A stretch of DNA of 38,068 nt from Sphingomonas sp. (GTDB taxonomy: Bacteria; Pseudomonadota; Alphaproteobacteria; Sphingomonadales; Sphingomonadaceae), in the NCBI GenBank assembly GCA_025936675.1, contig JAICSX010000018.1, positions 1-38,068 on the forward strand. Reading direction: 5' to 3'. The number at the start of each line of letters is the position of its first letter. Position 1 is the stretch's first letter. The notes below the pieces were generated by a model that searched no databases, had not been told where the DNA came from, and saw only the letters and a list, made by a program, of their open reading frames with translations. The translations under genes and the position numbers were made by a program. Positions 8,954-18,600 of this stretch are shown here, in pieces.

Positions 8954-8962
8954 TTATCCACA
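8954..8962 (+). promoter_or_regulatory. Perfect-consensus DnaA box
   Basis: TTATCCACA matches the high-affinity DnaA consensus exactly and lies 56 bp before the dnaB start, in a divergent promoter region. A GATTC site (GANTC class, methylated by CcrM in many alphaproteobacteria) lies just upstream at 8940-8944. DnaA control of dnaB is an inference. Confidence 0.6.
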
Positions 8963-9018
8963 ATCGTGCTACATATGTTCGCGCTTGATGTGGGGCCGCA
9001 CGAGCGTAGGAGCCGCGC

Positions 9019-10527
9019 ATGGCCGAAGTTATCCGCATTGCCGAGTCTGCGTCAGAACCGCCCTCAACCCTTCCGCAGAACATCGAGGCCGAGGCCGCGC
9101 TCCTTGGAGCGCTGATGATCGACAATCGGCTGGTCGAAGACATCCAGCTGAAGCTGCGGCCGCACCATTTCTTCGAGCCGCTACACGGCCGCATCTATGA
9201 CGCGATCTTGCGGCTGACCGATTCGAACCGCGTCGCCAACCCGGTGACTCTGAAGCCTTTGTTCGAGGCCGACGAGGGAATGAAGGAAGTCGGCGGGCCG
9301 GCCTATCTGGCCCAGCTGACGGGCTCCGGCGCAGCGGTGATCGGCGCCCGCGATTTTGCCGGACAGATCTACGACCTCGCGTTGTTGCGCGCCCTCGTCG
9401 GCGTCGGACGCGATCTCGTGGAGGGCGCGCTCGATACGAGTGAGGATGTTGCCCCCCTCGCTCAGATCGAGCGCGCCGAATCCGAACTGTACAAGGTGGC
9501 GGAAGAAGGCGGCGCCGAAGGCAAGGCGAAGAGCTTCGCCGAAGCGACCAAGGACGCCCTCGACATGGCCGAGAAGGCGCTCAACAGCGGCGGCCATCTT
9601 TCGGGCTTCACCACCGGGCTCGAGGCGCTGAATGCAAAGCTTGGCGGCCTTCACAAGTCGGACCTCATTATCGTCGCCGGTCGTCCCGGCATGGGCAAGA
9701 GCGCGCTTGGGACGAACATGGCGTTTGCGGCGGCGCGGCGCTTCCTCCGCGACACAGCCGATGGGATCGAATCGGGCAAATCGTCGGGCGCCCCTGCTGC
9801 ATTGTTCAGCCTCGAAATGTCGGCCGACCAGCTCGCGACGCGTATCCTGTCCGAGCAGTCGGGGATCACGTCCGAGAACCTGCGTACGGGCAAGATCAGC
9901 CAGCAGGAGTTCCGCGAGCTCGCGCGCGCCGCGGCCGAGCTTCAGAGCCTGCCGCTCTACATCGACGACACGCCGGGTCTGACCATCGCCGCGCTGCGTA
10001 CGCGTGCACGGCGGCTGAAGCGCCAGAAAGGCATCGGCCTGATCGTCGTCGACTATCTCCAGCTGCTGCAGGGCAGCGGTCGCAATTCGAACGAGAACCG
10101 CGTCCAGGAAATCTCCGAGATCAGCCGCGGCCTGAAGCAGCTCGCTAAGGAGCTGGACGTTCCGGTGATCGGCCTGTCGCAGCTCAGCCGCGCGGTCGAG
10201 CAGCGTGAGGACAAGCGCCCGCAGCTCTCGGACCTCAGGGAATCGGGCTCGATCGAGCAGGACGCGGACATCGTGCTCTTCATCTATCGCGAGGATTATT
10301 ATCTGAAGGCCGTCGAGCCCGATTACCCGATGCCCAACGAGACGGAGAAGCTTGCCAAGTACGAGGAGTGGAACGCCAAATACGCCTCCGCCGCGGGCAA
10401 GGCCGAGGTCATCGTCGCCAAGCAAAGGCACGGTTCTACTGGAATCGTCCGCGTCCGCTTCGATGGCCGGACCACAAAGTTCAGCGACGCCGTCGACGAG
10501 GGCTACATTCCGGAAATGCGCAACTGA
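9019..10527 (+). CDS. dnaB: Replicative DNA helicase DnaB
   Basis: The hexameric 5'-3' helicase that unwinds DNA ahead of the replication fork; 502 residues. The N-terminal primase-interaction domain begins at [20 protein letters not shown]. The RecA-like C-terminal domain carries Walker A GRPGMGKS with Lys227, a Walker B strand near residue 342 ([10 protein letters not shown]), and the [10 protein letters not shown] and [14 protein letters not shown] signatures. A short insertion after Walker A (around [14 protein letters not shown]) is, from memory, normal in sphingomonads. AGGAG lies 6-9 nt before the ATG. A hairpin terminator follows the gene. Confidence 0.97.
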   Translation: MAEVIRIAESASEPPSTLPQNIEAEAALLGALMIDNRLVEDIQLKLRPHHFFEPLHGRIYDAILRLTDSNRVANPVTLKPLFEADEGMKEVGGPAYLAQLTGSGAAVIGARDFAGQIYDLALLRALVGVGRDLVEGALDTSEDVAPLAQIERAESELYKVAEEGGAEGKAKSFAEATKDALDMAEKALNSGGHLSGFTTGLEALNAKLGGLHKSDLIIVAGRPGMGKSALGTNMAFAAARRFLRDTADGIESGKSSGAPAALFSLEMSADQLATRILSEQSGITSENLRTGKISQQEFRELARAAAELQSLPLYIDDTPGLTIAALRTRARRLKRQKGIGLIVVDYLQLLQGSGRNSNENRVQEISEISRGLKQLAKELDVPVIGLSQLSRAVEQREDKRPQLSDLRESGSIEQDADIVLFIYREDYYLKAVEPDYPMPNETEKLAKYEEWNAKYASAAGKAEVIVAKQRHGSTGIVRVRFDGRTTKFSDAVDEGYIPEMRN

Positions 10528-10572
10528 CGCACGAGACGATGCGCGGCTGACCGCCTGCGCGTGGGGAGGGGG

Positions 10573-10610
10573 TGAGGGCGCCGGACGCGGTTCTGGCGCC
10601 CTCAGCTTTT
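10573..10610 (+). terminator. Rho-independent terminator after dnaB
   Basis: A perfect 10-bp stem, TGAGGGCGCC (10573-10582) against GGCGCCCTCA (10595-10604), with a 12-nt loop, followed by GC and TTTT. It terminates plus-strand transcription. Its T run overlaps the stop codon of the convergent L,D-transpeptidase gene. There is no T run on the minus strand. Confidence 0.75.
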
Positions 10611-12102
10611 ATGGGGCGATCTCGTCGCTGCTCTCCGGCTGCTCGATCTTCTGCGGCGGACCTGGCTCGAGCCCCAGAGCCTTCGCGACATTGTCGTCCC
10701 AGCCGTAAACATCCTGGCGGAACTGGACCTTTGATCCGTCCCAGAACGCCGTTTGGTAAAGCAGCCGCACGGGAACCGGCTTCGGCAATTTGATGAAGGT
10801 CTCGTCCTCGCCCTGCATCGCCTGCTGGAACTTGTCGAGAACGCCTTCCTGCTGGGCGAGCATCGTCGCAAACTGGACGGCGTTCTCGACACGGACGCAG
10901 CCGTGGCTGCGGTGACGATCGTCCATTCCGAACAACGCCTTTGCGGGCGTGTCGTGAAGATAGATCGCTTCCTTGTCATCCATGTCGAACTTGACCAGGC
11001 CGAGCGAATTCTTCGGGCCGGACTGCTGGACGTACTGGTCGCCCTTCAGGACGAAGCCGTTTTGCTGAAGCCAGCCTTGGCTCTTTGTCGACAGCTCCTT
11101 GATTCCGATGCCCTTGGGCACCGTCCAGGTCGGCTTGGCAACCAGATTGACGATCGGCGCCTGCAGCTGCGGCGTCGGTTTGTCGGGCTCACCTTCGACC
11201 ACCTTGCGATGGTCGACGTGCTGCCCGTCCCGGAAATAGTCGAGGAAGGAGGCGGCGGTGTTCACGTCGATGCGCGTCGCCGGCGGATTGCGCGGTAGCC
11301 ATCGCAACCGTTCCATCGCCACGGCGAGCTCACGGGCGCGATAGGCCGGTCCGGCGTTCAGCGCGTCGAGCGTATTGCCGCCGATGATCCCGTCTTGCTT
11401 GAATCCATAATCGCCCTGCAGTGCCTTCACCGCCGCGATCAGGTTTGATGAATAGACGGTCGAGGCTGCGGCAGGCTGTTGCGAAGGCTTGCCGTTGGCG
11501 TTTCCCTCGGCCTGAGGCGCGTTCAGATATCCAACTGCCTGCAAGGCAGCAATGACCTGCGGCATCCGAGGATCATGGCCGCCCGGCTTGATCGGCTTGC
11601 CATCGGGGACCGGCTGGAACTGCGACTTTGCCGCGAGCTGAAGGAAGTGCAGATGTGCCTGGCTAAGCGCTCGATATTCGTCAGTCTGGGGCACGAGCGA
11701 GTCCAGCCAGCCCTTCACGTCTTTTTTCTGGATGGCGTCGAGCAGCCCCTGGCGCACGTCCACCTTCGGATGGGGGATCGTGTAGACCTCGTGGAGCTGG
11801 GTTGGATCTGAATAACCGTTGGCCAGTGCCGACGCATATTTCATCGCGGCGTCGGTCAGCGCTGCGCCCCTTTCGCCGCCTTTGAGGAATAGCTCCGGCT
11901 TCAGCCCATTCGCAGGCGCGCCGGCGATCGCGTCGCGAAGCTGCTTCTCCGTGTCCGAAGTCCAGGAGACCTGAGGGTTTCCGGCCGACGCGTTCGTCGC
12001 CTCGCTCTGATTGGTGTTCTGGCTACTGTAATTACAATCCGCCAGCGCGGTGGTGCACAGGGCAAGGCCGAGGGCCGTACCGATCCATCTGTTGTTTGTC
12101 AT
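10609..12102 (-). CDS. L,D-transpeptidase (YcbB/LdtD-like)
   Basis: A periplasmic enzyme of 497 residues that makes 3-3 cross-links in peptidoglycan or attaches proteins to it. After a signal peptide (about residues 1-21) come an L,D-transpeptidase scaffold domain, a peptidoglycan-binding-like region (AVKALQGDYGFKQDGIIGG, about 225-245) and the YkuD catalytic domain. The active site RHRSHGCVRVENA carries Cys402 and its histidine. The AlaAspCys after the signal peptide is a poor lipobox, so lipidation is doubtful. It is the last gene of a minus-strand row and starts 47 bp after astD. This class is insensitive to most penicillins but sensitive to carbapenems, by family knowledge. Confidence 0.9.
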   Translation of the reverse strand: MTNNRWIGTALGLALCTTALADCNYSSQNTNQSEATNASAGNPQVSWTSDTEKQLRDAIAGAPANGLKPELFLKGGERGAALTDAAMKYASALANGYSDPTQLHEVYTIPHPKVDVRQGLLDAIQKKDVKGWLDSLVPQTDEYRALSQAHLHFLQLAAKSQFQPVPDGKPIKPGGHDPRMPQVIAALQAVGYLNAPQAEGNANGKPSQQPAAASTVYSSNLIAAVKALQGDYGFKQDGIIGGNTLDALNAGPAYRARELAVAMERLRWLPRNPPATRIDVNTAASFLDYFRDGQHVDHRKVVEGEPDKPTPQLQAPIVNLVAKPTWTVPKGIGIKELSTKSQGWLQQNGFVLKGDQYVQQSGPKNSLGLVKFDMDDKEAIYLHDTPAKALFGMDDRHRSHGCVRVENAVQFATMLAQQEGVLDKFQQAMQGEDETFIKLPKPVPVRLLYQTAFWDGSKVQFRQDVYGWDDNVAKALGLEPGPPQKIEQPESSDEIAP

Positions 12103-12149
12103 GCGGTGCCGAACGGCTGGCGCATGGAACTTGTTTCAGCGCGTCGGCC

Positions 12150-13625
12150 TCAGTCTTCCTGCATGTTCGGATCGCGGAGGCCCTCGCCGATCGTGGCGCG
12201 GGCGCGATCGGCCTCGCTGCTGGTCACCGGATACGCGCAATAATCTGCGGCGTAGAAGGCGCTCGGGCGGTGATTGCCAGACAGGCCGATTCCGCCGAAC
12301 GGTGCGTTGGAGGGGGCGCCGTTGGTTGGCTTGTTCCAGTTAATGACGCCGGCACGGACGTTGGCCCAGAACGTGTCGTAAAGCTCGGGGCTTCCGCCGA
12401 TCAGGCTGGCGGCGAGGCCATAGCGGGTGTTGTTCGCTTCTTCGATTGCGGCGTCGAAGTTCTCGACCCGGATGACCTGCAGCACCGGTCCAAAAATCTC
12501 CTCGTCCGGGCGGTCGCGGACTTCCGTGACGTCGATCAGCGCGGGCGTGAGGAATGGCCTCTCCTTGTCGGGACGATCCAGACGGCAGAGCGGCTTTCCA
12601 CCCTTCATCATCAGGTTGAGCCACTGCTCCTGCACGTGGTCGGCCGCGGCATTGTCGATCACCGGTCCCATGAACGGCTGCGGGTCAGCGAATGGTTCGC
12701 CGACGATCAGCCGGTCGGTCAGCTTCTTGATCGCGGCGACCAGCGCTTCGTGCTTGCCTTCTTCGACGATCAGCCGCCGCGCGGCGGTGCAGCGCTGGCC
12801 CGCGGTCAGGAAAGCCGACTGGACGGCAAGGATTGCTGCCGCCTCGATGTCCTTCGCGTGCCAGATCACGAGCGGATTGTTCCCGCCGAGCTCGAGCGCG
12901 AGGATCTTCTGCGGAGTCTCGGCGAACTGCTTGTGAAGCGACAGCCCCGCACGTGCCGATCCAGTGAAAAGCAGTCCGTCTATCCCCTGCTGCCCTGCGA
13001 GCGAGCGCCCTTGATCAGGACCTCCGATGAGAAGCCGAACGACGCCCTCGGGCACCTTCGCTTCGTGGAGGCAGTCGACCAGGAATTGTCCGGTGGCGGG
13101 CGTTTTTTCAGATGGTTTGAATACGACCGCATTGCCGGCGATCAACGCCGGAACGATGTGGCCGTTGGGAAGATGCGCGGGGAAATTATAGGGCCCGAGC
13201 ACCGCAACGACCCCATGCGGCTTGTGACGGACCGCAATGCGGTTACCCATCGCGGCCTCCATCTTCCGCTGGGGCGTGCGCTCAGCATAGGCCTCGATCG
13301 AAATCTCGACCTTGTTGACCACTGCGCCGACTTCGGTGCGCGCTTCCCACAAAGGCTTGCCGGTTTCGCGAGCGATCAGCTCGGCAAACTCCTGCTCTTT
13401 CTTGCGGACGACGTTTGCGAAGCGGCGCACCGCCTCGATCCGAAAGGCATTCGAATGCGCGGCCCATGCCGGCCAGGCGGCGCGCGCGGCAGCGACTTCA
13501 GCGGCGGCATCGCCAACGGAGCCTGACCAGATTTCCTCACCGGTCGACGGGTCGGTCGAAACGAGCGTTCCGCTCACCGGAATGTGCCCCTCCACATCGG
13601 ATCTGTTGTCAACCTGCCCGTGCAT
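12150..13625 (-). CDS. astD: N-succinylglutamate 5-semialdehyde dehydrogenase
   Basis: An NAD-dependent aldehyde dehydrogenase of 491 residues, the fourth step of arginine succinyltransferase catabolism. AstD-specific signs are NFPAHLPNGHIVPALIAGN, SARAGLSLHKQFAETPQKILALELGGNNP, and GQRCTAARRLIV with the catalytic Cys279; the general base glutamate lies in LELGGNN. The NWNKPTNGAPSNAPFGG segment near the end also fits AstD. The first 16 codons overlap the end of selO by 17 bp, which suggests coupled translation. No other ast gene is in the window, so its partners must lie elsewhere or its role here differs. Confidence 0.9.
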   Translation of the reverse strand: MHGQVDNRSDVEGHIPVSGTLVSTDPSTGEEIWSGSVGDAAAEVAAARAAWPAWAAHSNAFRIEAVRRFANVVRKKEQEFAELIARETGKPLWEARTEVGAVVNKVEISIEAYAERTPQRKMEAAMGNRIAVRHKPHGVVAVLGPYNFPAHLPNGHIVPALIAGNAVVFKPSEKTPATGQFLVDCLHEAKVPEGVVRLLIGGPDQGRSLAGQQGIDGLLFTGSARAGLSLHKQFAETPQKILALELGGNNPLVIWHAKDIEAAAILAVQSAFLTAGQRCTAARRLIVEEGKHEALVAAIKKLTDRLIVGEPFADPQPFMGPVIDNAAADHVQEQWLNLMMKGGKPLCRLDRPDKERPFLTPALIDVTEVRDRPDEEIFGPVLQVIRVENFDAAIEEANNTRYGLAASLIGGSPELYDTFWANVRAGVINWNKPTNGAPSNAPFGGIGLSGNHRPSAFYAADYCAYPVTSSEADRARATIGEGLRDPNMQED

Positions 13626-14985
13626 CCTGTTCGATTGCTTCCCCCATTAGCCGAATGGCCTTAACCTTGTTGTTAAAAGGCTGCCAGTCATCGCGCTCGG
13701 CGATTGCCGACCAGATCGCTTCCACTTCCTCGATATGCATCGAACATGGCCCGTCGGATGACCAATATGGATGCGTCTTCGGACGCTGCCGCCCCTCGAG
13801 CAATTTCGCGAGCTCGCGAAATTCGTCGGCGGGGTAAGCTTCCACTCCCGGATCATGGCCGCCGCGCCAGTCGAAGAAGATGCGGTCGATCGTTTCCGCG
13901 CGTGTCGCCAGAACCTTGATCAATCCGGCAGCGGCGTCTCGGTCGTTGGCGCCGCGCTCAATGCCGAGGCGGCCGACCATTGCATCGACAAGCGCCTGCT
14001 CAAATCGGCTGCTCCAGCCGGCGAGCATGTCGGAGAGCGCCGGCCCTTCAGCGATCAGCGACATGCAGCCGGCGAGTTGCGCCAAGTCCCAGTGAATCGC
14101 CTCCGGCTGCCGCCCGAACGCATAGAGGCCATAATGATCGAAGTATGCGGCGGTGAACTCCGGCTCCCAGTAGGGCGTGAAGCGCCAGGGGCCATAGTCG
14201 AAGCTCTCGCCGGTGATGTTGATATTGTCGCTATTGAGCACGCCATGGACGAACCCTGCAGCGAGATAGGATGCGGCGAGGGTCGCCGTTGCAGCGCTGA
14301 CGAGGTCGAACAGCTGGAGCGCGTTTTCCGCATCATCGTCGCTCGGCTCTTCTGAATACAGATTCTCGAGGCAATAGCGCGTCAGCTTCCTGATGTTATC
14401 GACATCGCCGAAGAAGGCGAGCCGCTGGAAGGTGCCGATCCGGGTGTGACCGTGGCTGAGCCGGGTTAGAACCGACGATCGGGTAGGGGAGGGCTCGTCG
14501 CCGCGCTCCAGCGCCTCGCCCGTCTCGAACAGTGCGAAGCTCTTCGACGTGTTCACGCCGAGCGCCTCGAGCATCTCGGTCGCGAGCACTTCGCGCACCC
14601 CGCCCTTGAGCGTCAAACGGCCGTCCGCATGCCTGCTGTAGGGTGTCTGTCCCGAGCCCTTGGTTCCGAGATCGAGCAGGCGACCATCTTCATCGCGCAG
14701 CTGAGCGAAAGTGAAGCCACGGCCGTCCCCGATCTCCGGATTGTACACGCGAAACTGATGCCCGTGATAGCGGAGCGCTAGCGGCTCGCTGAGATTATCG
14801 CGCAGTGCCTCGAACCGGCAGAAGTGCCGGCACCAGCCCTCTTCTTCGAGGTCCAGACCGGCGCGCTCGGCCCAGCGCTCGTTCACAAACCGCGGGATGC
14901 ATTTTGGAAAGCGCGCCGGCTGGACGGGATCGTAGAAATCGGGCCCGAGCGTCAGGATTTCGGGATCAGGCCGGTAGCGCGCCAT
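13609..14985 (-). CDS. selO: Protein adenylyltransferase SelO (YdiU/UPF0061)
   Basis: A pseudokinase-fold enzyme of 458 residues that transfers AMP from ATP to Ser, Thr or Tyr of target proteins, linked to redox stress. The inverted nucleotide-binding site is clear: LGTKGSGQTPYSR (residues 106-118, Lys109), GRLTLKGGVREVLATEML (122-139) and HGVLNSDNINITGESFDYGPWRF (247-269) with Asp253, Asn254 and Asp263 for metal and catalysis. The ATG at 14985 follows GAGAG. The C-terminus ends without the cysteine that forms a regulatory disulfide in the E. coli protein, so redox control may differ. It lies 39 bp after the SCO gene. Confidence 0.93.
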   Translation of the reverse strand: MARYRPDPEILTLGPDFYDPVQPARFPKCIPRFVNERWAERAGLDLEEEGWCRHFCRFEALRDNLSEPLALRYHGHQFRVYNPEIGDGRGFTFAQLRDEDGRLLDLGTKGSGQTPYSRHADGRLTLKGGVREVLATEMLEALGVNTSKSFALFETGEALERGDEPSPTRSSVLTRLSHGHTRIGTFQRLAFFGDVDNIRKLTRYCLENLYSEEPSDDDAENALQLFDLVSAATATLAASYLAAGFVHGVLNSDNINITGESFDYGPWRFTPYWEPEFTAAYFDHYGLYAFGRQPEAIHWDLAQLAGCMSLIAEGPALSDMLAGWSSRFEQALVDAMVGRLGIERGANDRDAAAGLIKVLATRAETIDRIFFDWRGGHDPGVEAYPADEFRELAKLLEGRQRPKTHPYWSSDGPCSMHIEEVEAIWSAIAERDDWQPFNNKVKAIRLMGEAIEQDARAG

Positions 14986-15024
14986 CCGCTCTCAAGTGGC
15001 GCAAACGCCCGCGAGTTCCAACTG

Positions 15025-15654
15025 TCAGCTAATCAGCTTTCTGATCTTCGCGAGGGCGTCCGCGTCTGGATCGTCGGGCCTGATCGTTCCGGCGAGCCTT
15101 CCTTGCGGATCGAACAGAAGCACCGTCGCCGTATGCTCCATCTGTTGGCCCATCGGCGCATTGGGAACAGCCTGAGCGTAGATGCCGAACTGCTTCTTCA
15201 CCTGGTCTATTTGCGCCTGTGAGCCCGTGAGGCCGATGATCGGAGCATCGAACAGGGTCGCATATTGGCCGACTTCCTTCGGCCCGTCGTTTGCCGGATC
15301 GATGGTGATGAAGACGATGTGCATCGCCTGGTCGTTGGCGGCCTCCCGCCGCAATTTCACAAGCCGTGACAGTGTCGTCGGACAGACGTCGCCGCAGCGC
15401 GTGAAGCCGAAATAGAGCGCGTATGGCTTACCGGCGAGCGCCTGGCTCGAGAAGGGCTTGCCATCCGCGCCGACGAGCGTGAACATACCTCCGAAATTGC
15501 TCTTCGCCGGGACGGTCTGCACGGGCGGCGAGCGCGTTTCAGAATAGGGGATCGCGTACAGCGCAATGGCGCCGATGATGGCCAACGCGACAAGGGCCCA
15601 CAGCAGCAGGCGCACTCTCGTCAAACTATTTCGAGGCGGGGCTTTTTCGGTCAC
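15025..15654 (-). CDS. SCO1/SenC-family copper chaperone
   Basis: A membrane-anchored thioredoxin-fold protein of 209 residues that delivers copper to the Cu(A) site of cytochrome c oxidase or keeps its cysteines reduced. One N-terminal membrane helix (about 14-34) precedes the periplasmic domain. The copper ligands are present: GFTRCGDVCPTTL with Cys87 and Cys91, and His174 in MEHTATVLLFD. The start codon is GTG at 15654, inside the end of the large glycosyltransferase gene (29-bp overlap). Oxidase genes are not in the window. Confidence 0.9.
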   Translation of the reverse strand: MTEKAPPRNSLTRVRLLLWALVALAIIGAIALYAIPYSETRSPPVQTVPAKSNFGGMFTLVGADGKPFSSQALAGKPYALYFGFTRCGDVCPTTLSRLVKLRREAANDQAMHIVFITIDPANDGPKEVGQYATLFDAPIIGLTGSQAQIDQVKKQFGIYAQAVPNAPMGQQMEHTATVLLFDPQGRLAGTIRPDDPDADALAKIRKLIS

Positions 15655-18600
15655 GGTCTCGCCGTGCCGAATAACGGCCGCTGATGAACCTAAGCAATCT
15701 TGAAAGCCGCGATTCTGAGCGGCCGCCCATGTTCACCTTGCCGGTTCGCGCGATCGACGACCAGCCGACGCGCGGTCCGCGAAGCGCCTGCACAACAGCC
15801 TTGATCACGACATAGTACATGATCTGGCGGTATCCGAAGCGCTGTGGCAGCAGCCAGGCCATCAGCCGCCAATCCTCTCTCCGCTCAAGCGCCATCGCAA
15901 TCAGGCCAGCGGTGAGATCGATCGCCGCGAACAGGATCCAGAACAAGGCTACCAGCTGCAGGTCGCCCTTCACTGCCGTGTAGCCATGCTCATGGATCGA
16001 GCTGGCGGTGGCGAAGATGTTCACCAGCAACGCAAGATCGATGATCGGCGAGACGAGCGCGAACAGGAGCTGGAAGACGATCGCCTGCGGGACGCCGATA
16101 AAGGCGAGGCCGCGCGGCTCCCCGTCGGCAAGAATTCTCTTGTGCTTCCAGACGCATTGGATCGTCCCGAACGCCCAGCGGAACCGCTGCCGCGCCAGCT
16201 GCCGGAAGGTCTGCGGCGCTTCGGTCCAGGCGACTGCTCCCTGGTCATAGGCCACGCACCAGCCGGCCCGCTGCACGGCGATCGTGAGGTCCTGGTCCTC
16301 GGCCAAAGTGTCGGGGGGATAGCCACCGACTTCCAGAATTGCTTTCTTGCGCCACGCCCCGACGGCGCCGGGCACCACCATCATCGCGCCGAGCCGCGCC
16401 AGCGCTCGCCGTTCCAGGTTCTGCGCCGTCACATATTCGAGTGCTTGCCATTTCGTGACCAGGTTGACGCGGTTGCCGACTTTCGCGTTGCCCGCGACTG
16501 CCGCGAGCCGATCGTCAGCCGCGAACCAGCGCGCCAGCCGGGCGATCGTGTTCGGCTCGAATTGCGTGTCCGCGTCCAGTGCAACAACGATCTCGCTCGT
16601 TGCAAGCTCAAGGCCGTGATTGAGCGCGCGCGCCTTCCCGCCATTTTCAAGGGTGAGCAAGCGAACCCGCAGCTCGCTCCCGAATGCCTTGGCGACGATC
16701 TCCGACGTCCGGTCCTTGGAACCGTCGTCGATGACGATCACCTCGACGTGCACCTGCTCGCTGGCGAGGACCTGCGCGACCGACCGTTCGATGACGCGTT
16801 CTTCGTTGAACGCGGGGATCAGCACGCTGACGAACGTTGCCGGGTCAATCGCCGGTTTTGCCCGACGCCGCTCCCTCCATGCGGAAGCGAGCGCGAGCCC
16901 GGTGAGAGTGAGCGCGCGAGCAATCCCGAGCGTGATCGCTGCCGCGAACAGGAACCCAAGGACACGGATCCCGAATCCAATGAATTCGAACAATGCGAGG
17001 TCAACGCGTGCTGCGGTGTGATCCGACGGCGAGAGCGGCGGCATGGCCTGCATCGGCGAGAGCCCCGCAAGCTCCGAAACGGGAACGAAGCGATAGCCGC
17101 GAGCGCGCAGCTGATCGATGATAATGGGAAGCGCGGCGATCGTCTGGCTCCGGTCACCGCCCGAATCGTGGAGCAGCACGACGTTGCGGCTGCATTGCGA
17201 TTCCGATGTGTCGTCGCATGTCGCTGGCGCCGACAGGATCCTTGAAAGGACGTTGTTGACGATCGTCGGGACGCCGGGACGCTGCCAGTCCTCGCTGTCG
17301 ACGTGGAGCCCGACCGAGACATAGCCGCGGTTCTGCGCGTCGAGGACAGGCAGGACCTCGTCTGCAGTCGTCGGCTCGGCGTCGCCGAAGAAGGGCGCTC
17401 GGAACAGCTTCAGCGTTCGTCCGGTGAACGCCTCGAACAGGCGCTGCGTCGCGTTCAGCTCGAACAGGACTTGCGTCTTGCTCACCGTGGCCAGGTTCGG
17501 GTGCGTATAGGTGTGGCTTCCGACCTCGTGACCCTCGCGGACTTCGCGCTCGAGTAAACTCCTCTCTGTCAGGGCGTTTTCGCCGACGACGAAGAAGGTC
17601 GCCGGGACGTGCTTGGCTTTGAGGACGTCCAATATTTTGGGTGTCCAGCGCGGGTCCGGACCGTCGTCGAAGGTGAGCGCGACGAGGCCCCGGCGATAAC
17701 CCGTGCGGGTGATCGTGTAGGGCCGCGGCACCTGGACGAAATCGACGTTGGACAGCAGCCCGTCCCGCGCAAAAGTCAGGCGCCTCAGGCCCGGCGTCGG
17801 CAACGCCGTAATGCGCAGGATTTCTCCGGGATTTTCGATGTCGACATTGGTGCCCTCGGCGAGGTGGATGAGGCCGGCCGCGCTTCGTGGGACCTGCACG
17901 TTGCGGCCGAAGATCGACCACAGTGCCGGGTCTTCGGCGCCGATGCGCCACATTGCGACCTCACGCACTCCCACGCGGTCAAGTAGTGTCAGTTCGTTAA
18001 AGGCACTCGCCGCATCGAGAAGCCAGACTGTGTGCTGATCGCCATTCTCGTCCGCGTAGGAAAAAGTACTGTTCGCTGTCGCCCGGTCGAAGACAGGCGG
18101 GGCGTCGCTGTCGCCGGCATCGACCCAGGCTTCTTCGACGTTGTCCGGGTCGCCGGTGCCGTCGTGCCAGTCGTAGGCATAGTTGCCGATGGTCACGATG
18201 ACCTTGTCGCGGGGGATTTGCCGGAGGGCGTTGGCGACGACGCTCGCCCACCATTGTTGCGAGGCGATCGGCCCTGGCGGACCGTCGTTCGAATGTTCAT
18301 CATAGGCCATGACGAAAAGCTTATCGGCGACTGCGGCGAACGCCCTCAGCGGCCAGCTTTCGTCGACGGGAACCGCGACCGTCACCAGCCAGCCGTGACG
18401 GGCGAAGCGCACGCGCGCCTCCCGCAACAGCAGCAGGTAATTGAATTGCGAAGGTCGATCGAGCTGCTCGAAATCGAACACCGCGCCCGAAGCGTGATTG
18501 GTGAGCAGAAACGCCTCAAACTTATCCAGAAATTGCTTCCTGAGCCGCGGATCTGCCAGCATTCCCTTGATTCCGGCAGCGTCGACCTGGCCGTTGGCGA

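Noticed and set aside
12096..13526. Long plus-strand open frame of about 476 codons
   Set aside because: It is antisense to astD, which has all catalytic motifs.
15986..17245. Plus-strand open frame of about 419 codons
   Set aside because: It is antisense to the GT2 part of the large fusion gene; no motif.
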